Part shown: one piece after another, positions 8,445 through 17,400 of the stretch
How positions within the stretch are numbered: the first letter of the stretch is position 1
Layout: the number at the start of each line of letters is the position of its first letter
Source of the DNA: JBEICQ01 sp046297395
GTDB taxonomy: Bacteria > Bacteroidota > Bacteroidia > UBA4408
Reading direction: 5' to 3'
Assembly (NCBI GenBank): GCA_046297395.1
Contig: JBKCNM010000078.1
Span: 1 to 20,128, forward strand
DNA: 20,128 bases
Position numbers and translations under genes: made by a program
The notes under the pieces: generated by a model
What the model was told of the DNA's origin: nothing
Databases searched by the model: none
What the model saw: the letters and a program-made list of their open reading frames with translations, nothing else

Positions 8445-11400
8445 ACCAGTGCTGCCAAGCGTTGGAACGGCAGTGCCGGTGACAATAATTGGCATACGGC
8501 TGCCAACTGGACGCCTGCTTTTGTGCCCACAGTAGGGGATACCGTATACCTGGACCATACCCATATTGCCGGCCCTACACCATATACAGTAAACATTACT
8601 ACCGGTGATGCAGCTGCAGGCAGATTGGTCATTGACCGACAAACAGGAACAGGAGCAATCACATTGAACATAGGAGCCAACAGAACACTGGATGTTTCCG
8701 AGAATGTGAATGTGCTCACAGGCTGTACACTCACTCAAACAAATGCCACCAGCCTTCTCAATGTGGGAGGAAGTTTTGTGGTAAGCGGTACTTTCAACAA
8801 CGGTAGCTCAACAGTAAACTTCAATGCCAATTTCGGCTATTCTACCATTTCACCAGGAACTGCCAGTTTCTTTAATCTTACCGTAAGTGGTGCCTCCACT
8901 TATGTGATGGGCTCATCTTTTACTGTAAGCAATAACCTGATTCTAAATAATGGAGTCTTTGATGTATCAACCTCCAGTTATAATCTTACCGTGCAAGGTG
9001 ATTTTGCAGCAAACAACCCCGCCATCTTTTTACCCCGTAACTGCACAGTTACTTTTTCAAGGGCAGGAAATCAGAATATTTCAGGTGGCCCTTTCAATAA
9101 TTTTGTAACCCAGGGAAGCGGAACCAAGTTCATTACTTCCAATGTAAATATTGCCAATGTTACCATTGGTTCCGGAACCGTCTTAAATGCAGGAAACAAT
9201 GTGCTTTTTATCAGCAGCAACTGGACCAACAATGCCAATTTATCTGCCTTCTCGCAAACAGCAACAGGACTTGTGCAGTTTAACAGCACCACCGGTACAC
9301 AATTAATCGATAACGGGACATCAGGAACCACCTATTCCAATCTTTTACTTGTGGGGGCTGCGGCCAAAACCATCTCAAACAACCTGTCTGTGAATGGTGA
9401 TTTTACCATTGGCGCTTCTTGTGGAAATGTTGACCTGCAAACTTTTCAGGTAACTGGAACACCAAGCAAAGTATTTTCTATTGCAGCAAGCAATACCCTC
9501 ATCATCAGAGGAACATCCAATTTTCCTTCCAACTTTGGCACGGTTTCAATTTCAGGAACAAACACAGTCTTGTATACCTGTGCCAGCACCACCACTCAAA
9601 ATATTTTCTCAACCACTTATGGCAACCTGAATTTACAAGTCACCTCAGGTGGGAATACCCCTAAAAATTTGACCGGCGACATCACCGTGTTGGGAAGTTT
9701 GGTTATATCTGATACGCGCACCCAGCTGGTGGCCACCAACAGAACCATCAACCTGAGTGGAGATTTAAGTTTTCCTAGCGGTGGAAATCCCATTCAGTGG
9801 GGTACAAGCGGCACGCTTGTCCACAATGGAAACTGGAATATAGATGTTGACTATTCCTTTAATAATCCTGCCACGCCTGAATTCAGAAACCTCACCCTTT
9901 CCGGTATCACGACAAAAAACATGTTGGCAAGGCTGAATATTTCAGGCAATGTTCAAATTCAAAACAATGTGACATTTAACATGGGGACATTTACCTTGAC
10001 CGGTGCAGGAGGAAATTTTACGATGCAAGATGGGTCTACGCTTAATAGTGCTATTCCGGCTGCAACCGGCGTAGCATTTCCTACAGGATTTGGTATCTAT
10101 GCCCTGAACCAGAATAGCAATGTGAACCTAAATGGAGGAGCAAATAACCAAACCATTTTTAATACACCTGTTTACGGTAACCTCACACTCAGTAACACCG
10201 CTACCTCCACCATTCAGGCAGGAGCAGATTTGTTGATTGCAGGTAACTTTAATACCAATACATCAACGCTGAATGACAATTCAAGGAACATCACATGCTC
10301 AGGAACCAATATAGATCTTAGGCTCTATACGCCATCATCAACAAGCATACTTACCTTGAACGGAGCCAATCAAAATCTCTATGATGCTTCCTCTGCAGCG
10401 CTGGATATCAGGAACATTGTTTTTGCAAATACCGGCACCAAATCCATTTCTGCAAACTTTGGTAACATCATCAACATTAACGGTGATTTTACCAACGCGG
10501 CAGGCGTCATTGTTTCTTTGGTGAATCGTACAATAAACTTCAGCGGTTCCAACTGGGTAAATAATGGTACATACAATCACTTAAACACTGCCGGCGTTAA
10601 CAATGGTTTTAATTTCACCGGATCAAACAATCAAACAGTTAATCTTGGAGTAAGCAACACCATACAGCATGATGTAACATTCAGCAAAACTGCAGGCTCT
10701 GTAACATTTGTTTCGAATGGTGGTAACTTTACGCGCAACAATGGGACCATTGCAACTTTTATTGTAAATGCCGGTAATACTGTTAATATGGGTGCTCTTA
10801 CCCACCGTATTGACGGAAGCACCTCTATCAATGGAACATTTAATTGTACCAACACCAACTTCAACTTTAGTGGTGGCAACCAGAATCTGAATATTGCAGT
10901 TCCTTTTATTGCAAACAATGTGGTTATTTCCGGAACAGGTACCAAAACCATGGGATCTGACTGGACGGTAAACAACCTTACCATCAATGGAGGCAATGCA
11001 CTTAATACTAACGGAACCAGCAATTTTAATATTACTTGCAATGGCAATTGGATCAACAATGGAACATTCACCGTAAACACTTCAACGGTATTTTTTGAAA
11101 GCATCAATAATAATTCATGTTCAATCACAGCAGGTAACTCTCCATTCAGGGATGTTATTTTCAACAATTCGAATACCAACACAAGAACCTATTCCCTGAT
11201 TAGTCCGAGCACCACTTTTGCTCGTCAGCTTACCATGAATACAGGAGTTACACTCAGTCTGAACGGAAATGTTCTGATTCTTGGATCGAACAATTCATTT
11301 ATAGAAACACATACCGTTCATTCGGGTGCCCGACTGCTTGTCAACAGCAACTCATTGTTATCCTTCAACAACGACAATGGAACATCAACGCTCAATGTTG

Positions 11401-14400
11401 GCGGCACTCTTGAGATGATTGGAAACAATGTATTTCCTGCGCGTGTTGGAAGATCTTCCGGCAATGGAAGGCATCAAATTAACATGCTTTCCGGATCACT
11501 TCTCAAAGCACAATATTATAGTTTTGAATACCTCTCCGACGCCGGTTTAAATGTTGCCGTTGGTGCTACTGTAGATCCTACCAATAATCTCTCCGACGGC
11601 ACCTGGTCATTTATCAACACCGCCGGCGGTACACCCAAATATTACCTTTCACTTGATGGAACAGTAACAACTCCCATACAAAATGTATTTTTCAATTTTG
11701 TGGGTACACCAACTGCCGGAGTTCACTTCAATATCAGGCGCACAACAGGAACGACGGTACAGCTTAACGAAGTTGTTTCAGGTTCCTTGGGAACTTTTCA
11801 ATTTGAATCAGACATCGTTGCATCTTCAGCTACTACAGGGCTTATTCGCTGGCCAGTGAATGCCACCCTCACCTGGAATGGTACGACGAGCAATGACTGG
11901 CATACTGCGGCCAACTGGACACCGGCACAAGTGCCAACAGCTTTTGACAATGTGATTGTGCCCGCCGCTCTCAATGACCCAAGGGTATCTACGGCAAATG
12001 CTGTTTGTAAGAACATCAATATTACCAATGGTTTTCTGAGTATACAAAATGGTTTCAAGCTCATTGTGTCCAATGATCTTTCTAATGCCGGTATTTTGGG
12101 GATTACCTCTGCCACAAGTTCCATTGATATAGGTGGAAATTGGACCAATACCAATGTTTTCTCTGCGGGATCGGGAACAGTTAATTTTACGGGTGTATCA
12201 GGGTATTTTCAAGTGTCTCCCGGTTTATCTGCTTTTAACAATGTAAACCTGACAGGATCTAATTCAATTTTTGCCTTCTCCGGAACCACCATCACCTTCA
12301 ACGGAAATATAACGATTGGCAATGCTACCTTGTTTCCGAACAATAGCGGTTACACTTATTTTGTCAAGGGGAATTTTACGAATAACGGGGCCTTCTCAAA
12401 CCTGGTTTCCGGAACAGTTAATTTCAATGGTATCAATGCGCAAAGTATTGTGAATGGAGCATTCAATGGTCTTACTATTTCGGGTTCAAATACCAAAACC
12501 ACCACCGGGCCTTGCCAAGTATTGGGTACCCTCACCTTAAGCTCAGGTGCAACTTTTGCAGCTTCATTAGGAAGTATTTGGGATCTGCGAGGAACCGTAA
12601 ACATGCAGGCAGGAAGCGCATACAAGGATGGCGGAAACCAGCACACTTATACCGGTACATCCTGGACCGGTTTGGGTGATTGTTTGGCGGATACCGGCGG
12701 CATCAGATTTATTTTAAACGGTACACAGACCATTTTTGGTGGAAAGTTCAATGACCTCAGTTTTGAAATTGGAGGCAGTAAAGTGTTGTCAGGAAATGTT
12801 ATTGTAAACGGGGATGTGCTTGTTGCTACCGGTACGGCATTCCTAAACATGCAAACATTCACCCTTGATTGCATCAATCCTTCAGCCGTATTTACGCTTG
12901 CATCAGGTACCAATCTCTACATCAGGGGAAGCAATAATACGCCCACCAATTTTGGTACCTATGACTTACATATCACATCAAACACCTATTTTGATGCTGC
13001 ACTCAATCAAATTATCGGTGGAATTACCTACGGCAACCTTATTCTCAATAACCCCTTCACCAAAACACTGGGTGAAAATACCAATGTAAGAGGAAACCTC
13101 ACCTTTAACAATGCCACACTCGATTGTTCTACCAACAATTATATCCTGCAGGTAGGAGGAATCTACAACAACAACAGTACCGGATCATTTATTGCCAACC
13201 AGGGAGAAGTGATCTTTAATGGAACTTCCGGAACCATCCAATATGTGTATAACGGTGGATCAGGAACCAAAGCCTTTTACAACCTCACGATTGACAGACC
13301 CACAGGATTTGTGCTGCAGTTAAACAATGGAAATCCTTCTGTATTAAATGACCTTACCGTTCAAGGTGGCACGCTTGATATCAATGGAAACACCATCAAT
13401 GTGAGAAACAACATAGAGGTAACAACAGGTACCATACAAACATCAGGTTTGTTTACCATGACTGCAAACGATGGTGCAGCTACCATACGCACCAATGGTT
13501 CAACTCTCAATAATTTTACCATCAATGCACTTGGCGCTACGGTAACAGCCATTGATAATTTTAATGTAAATGCATCTTTCAATCTTCTCGCAGGTACTTT
13601 TAATGGAAACGGCATGATTATTAACCTGGGAACGGGCAACCAGGCGGCAAACATTTACGGTACTTACATTGTAGGTGCAGGCGGAAGAATGGGTCTGGGC
13701 AATGGAGTTACTTGCACAGTTTTTCCGGCTGCTACTTTTCAGGCTGTTGGTACCCCATCAAACTATGCTATCATTACCAATAACACGAGTGGTGGCAGAT
13801 ACAATTTTGTGGTTAACGGAAACATTGCTGCACAACATTATCTTTTCGAAAACATGAGTGCAGCAGGTATTCAGATAACTGCTTCTGCAACGATTGATGC
13901 AGTAAACAATTTCTCCAACGGAACCTTCACAAACGGCATCACCAATGGTGTGTATTTGGTTATAAACAACGCCCAGACACTCACCATGGAAAATGTATCC
14001 TTCCCATTGAATTCCGGTGGATCATCCAAAAATGTAGCCAAGACAGCCGATACCGGTAATCTTACCTTCAATAATTTTCAGGGTGGGTTTGGTGGAGCCA
14101 CTTTTGAAAACGATCCTTTTGGAAGGATTGCCTGGACAGGTACCATCACGCTGATTTGGAGCGGATATGTAAATACCGATTGGTTTAATTTGGATAACTG
14201 GACAGCCAGTGCAGGCGCTCCACTTGTACCCACAGGAGCAGAGGATGTGCTGATTCCAATAGCCATCAACCAGCCACTGATCAACCAGGATGGGGCAATC
14301 ACCGGCCGACTTACCATTAACAATGGAGCAACACTCACACTAAATACTCCCTTTGCTTCTGCTCCGGATTTAACCATTCTTGGAGATCTCATTCTCAACG

Positions 14401-17400
14401 GAGTTCTTGCCTCTACCGGCGCTGAGGATACCCTTAACATCAAAGGAAACTGGAACCGCGGGACAACCGGTAATTTTGTGGCGGGTAATTCCATGGTCAT
14501 TTTTAACGGAACAGCAGGATCCAAGACCATCACCGGAAGTACATCCTCCTTCAATAACCTCTCGATTGATGCGCCGCTCACACACCAGCTAGGCTCGAAT
14601 ATTTTTATCAACAAAAACATTGAGATCAAACAAGGAACATTGGATGTAACCTCCAATAATTTTACCATGACCGTTGCCGGCAACTGGACCAATTCCGCAA
14701 CATTTACCCCCCGGGGAGGAACAGTGAATCTTACTTGCAACGGAGCCACTGCATCAATCGACAACGGAGCCTCGCGTTTCTTCTCTTTGAATATAAATGG
14801 GGCGTCTTCCACCGTCTTCAGTGTCGTAGGAAATGATTTGAGGACATCAGGCAACACCACAGTGAACTCCGGAACACTATTTTTAAACAACAGAACTTTT
14901 TTCAATGGTGATAATATCGGTACAGATGGTTTAACGGTTTTCGGAACTTTTGATATGGGCAACAATGGAACTTTGCTCAACGGAACAAGTGCTGCGATTA
15001 CCATTAACAGCGGAGGTACTTTTAAAGCTGTGGGTACTTCCAATGCGGTTATCAATAACATAGGACCTCAGGCTACAGGCTTCTATACTTTCGTGGTAAA
15101 TTCCGGCGCTACTCTGCAGGCAAACTATTACCGATTCTCAAACCTCAATGCAGCCGGATTGCAAATTCGTCCGAATGCAACTATCCACCCTGTTCATAAC
15201 CTGAGTGATGGTGTTTTTGTGAATGGTGCAATCGGAGGTACTTATCTGGATATTCAGAACAATTTCACCGATTTTACCATTGACTCCGTTTCTTTTGGCT
15301 CAGGTCCCACTTACAATGTTTCTCGCGTGGTAGGTTCCGGTGTGCTCACCTTCCTTGATGCATCAGGCGCAAGGTCGGGTGCCTTGTTCGAGAATGATGA
15401 TCTGTCAGCAACATCCGGAAGAGTTCAGTGGACTTTCACCAACCCTGCACTCACCTGGAACGGAAGCAACAGCACAGAATGGGCAGACCCTCTCAACTGG
15501 AGTACATCACTTGGTGGTCCTTCCTCCAACCCTCCCCAAAACATCAATGCGGTAATCATTCCCAATGTGTCAGGGGGTAGCGGAAATAATCCGCTCATCA
15601 AAACATCCAGCGGTGCTGCCACCTGTTCCAACATGGAAATATACGCAGGCGGGGTATTGAATATCCAGGAAAACCAATCCCTCACAATAAGCGGCTCCAT
15701 CACCAATCAGGGGAGTATCGTGGTTAGTCCAACATCTTCTTCAACGATACAAGTCTCTAACCTCTGGTCCAATCTCGGCACTTTTACTCCGGGCGCATCT
15801 ACCGTATCGCTTATTGCAAGTAGCGGGAACAAAGACATCACCACAAATAACCAAGCATTCAATAACCTTAGTCTGGATGGAACAGCCGTATTCCGTACCG
15901 TTGACAATCTTAATGTGAACAATAATTTCTCCATCAATGCCGGAACATTCACTGTAACAAATGCTGCACATCAGTTAAATATCGGAGGCAATTGGCTGAA
16001 TAACGGAACTTACAACCATGGCAATGGCACCGTGCTCTTCAACAAGGTGCAGGGTACCCAAACCATTTCAGGTTCTACAGCTCAAACATTCTTTCGTTTC
16101 AATGGATCAAACACCGGAGTCGTCAACAAAATTATTCAGCTAAACTGCAACATCAATATCCTGAATAACCTTACGATTTTAACTGCAAGAACCGGCATCA
16201 ACACAGGTTCCAATACGATTGATATCAAAGGCAACTGGTCCAGTACCGGCATTGCCATGGCAGGAACAGGCACAGTCATTTTCAGCGGTACCAATGTGCA
16301 AACCATTGACCGCACCTCAGGAGAAACGATGAATCATGTTACCATCAGTAATCCAGCCGGTGTTTCTCTTATCAATAACCTCAATGTAGCAGGCAATCTC
16401 TCGTTTACAGGCGCAGCAAACCAAATCAATTTGAATGCCCGTACTTTAACCCTTTCCGGAACTGCCACCAACATCAGTGTTGCCAATGCTGCAAGAACCA
16501 TTACAGGTGTTGCAGGTTGCGCTCTTAGCATCACAACAGGTGCCAAAACGGTAACAGCCACAGCCGGCGGAAGTCTGATTATTGCAACCAATGTTCCAGT
16601 AAACCTATCCCAGGCGATTAATTTTGGAGCAGGACTAACCACCATCAATGGAACGCTCAATATGCAAGCAGGTGCATCTGTTACAAGCAATGCACCAAGC
16701 TATGGCGCATCCTCCACGCTTATTTATAGCTCTAACGGGCCTGTAAGCCGCGGACTCGAGTGGAGTGCTACATCAGGAGCTGGTTATCCGGCCAACATCA
16801 CCATCAATACAACTGCCTCCAACACCAACCTCGATTTAAGTGCTGGTGGTTCTGCACTCAGACAGTGCTCCGGAAATCTAACTATTAACAATGCCTCGCT
16901 CTTAAGGATGAACAATATGTCTCATGCCTTGAGTGTAAGAGGAAACCTGGTTGTGAATGCCGGGGGAACATTGGTTCTATCCAGTTTGGTGAATGGTAAC
17001 CTTATGGTGGGAGGAAACATTACCATCAATGGGTCTCTCGTTAACAACAATAGGGAGGTCATTTGTAATGGGACAACCCTTCAGACACTTAGCGGAATTG
17101 CAACACTTCCATTTTTAACCATTAACAATGCCGCAGGTGCACGCATTCTGCAAAACCTAACCATTTCGCAAAGATTGTCCTTAACTGCCGGTGCTTTCAA
17201 TTTGAATGGCTCTAACTTGATATTGTCAAACAATGCCGGCATCGTTCGCGATGCATCAGGAGCCAGCATTAGCGCTGCACCAACCGTAAATCCCGGAGAT
17301 CGCTATGATGTATCTTACAATGCGAGCATGTCGCCCGGAATTGAGTGGAATTCCACCTTGTCGCCAATTCGTGATGTAACAGTATCAGGTGCAGGAACAG

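Larger units (their letters stand above)
8463..11852 (+). repeat. Superunit 2 of the giant protein (W-module 2 to cap B)
   Basis: It begins with WNGSAGDNNWHTAANWTPAF at 8463, continues with about ten beta-repeat units, two of them carrying the FG-type insert, and closes with cap B (11508-11852: AQYYSFEY, TNNLSDGTW, FNIRRTTG, LIRW). Residue span 1387 to about 2516. Confidence 0.7.

Noticed and set aside
14078..15061. A 327-codon open frame on the minus strand inside the giant gene
   Set aside because: It mirrors the low-complexity, stop-poor composition of the repeat gene, gives a valine/proline/leucine-rich product without domains, and lies entirely under a clearly coding frame.
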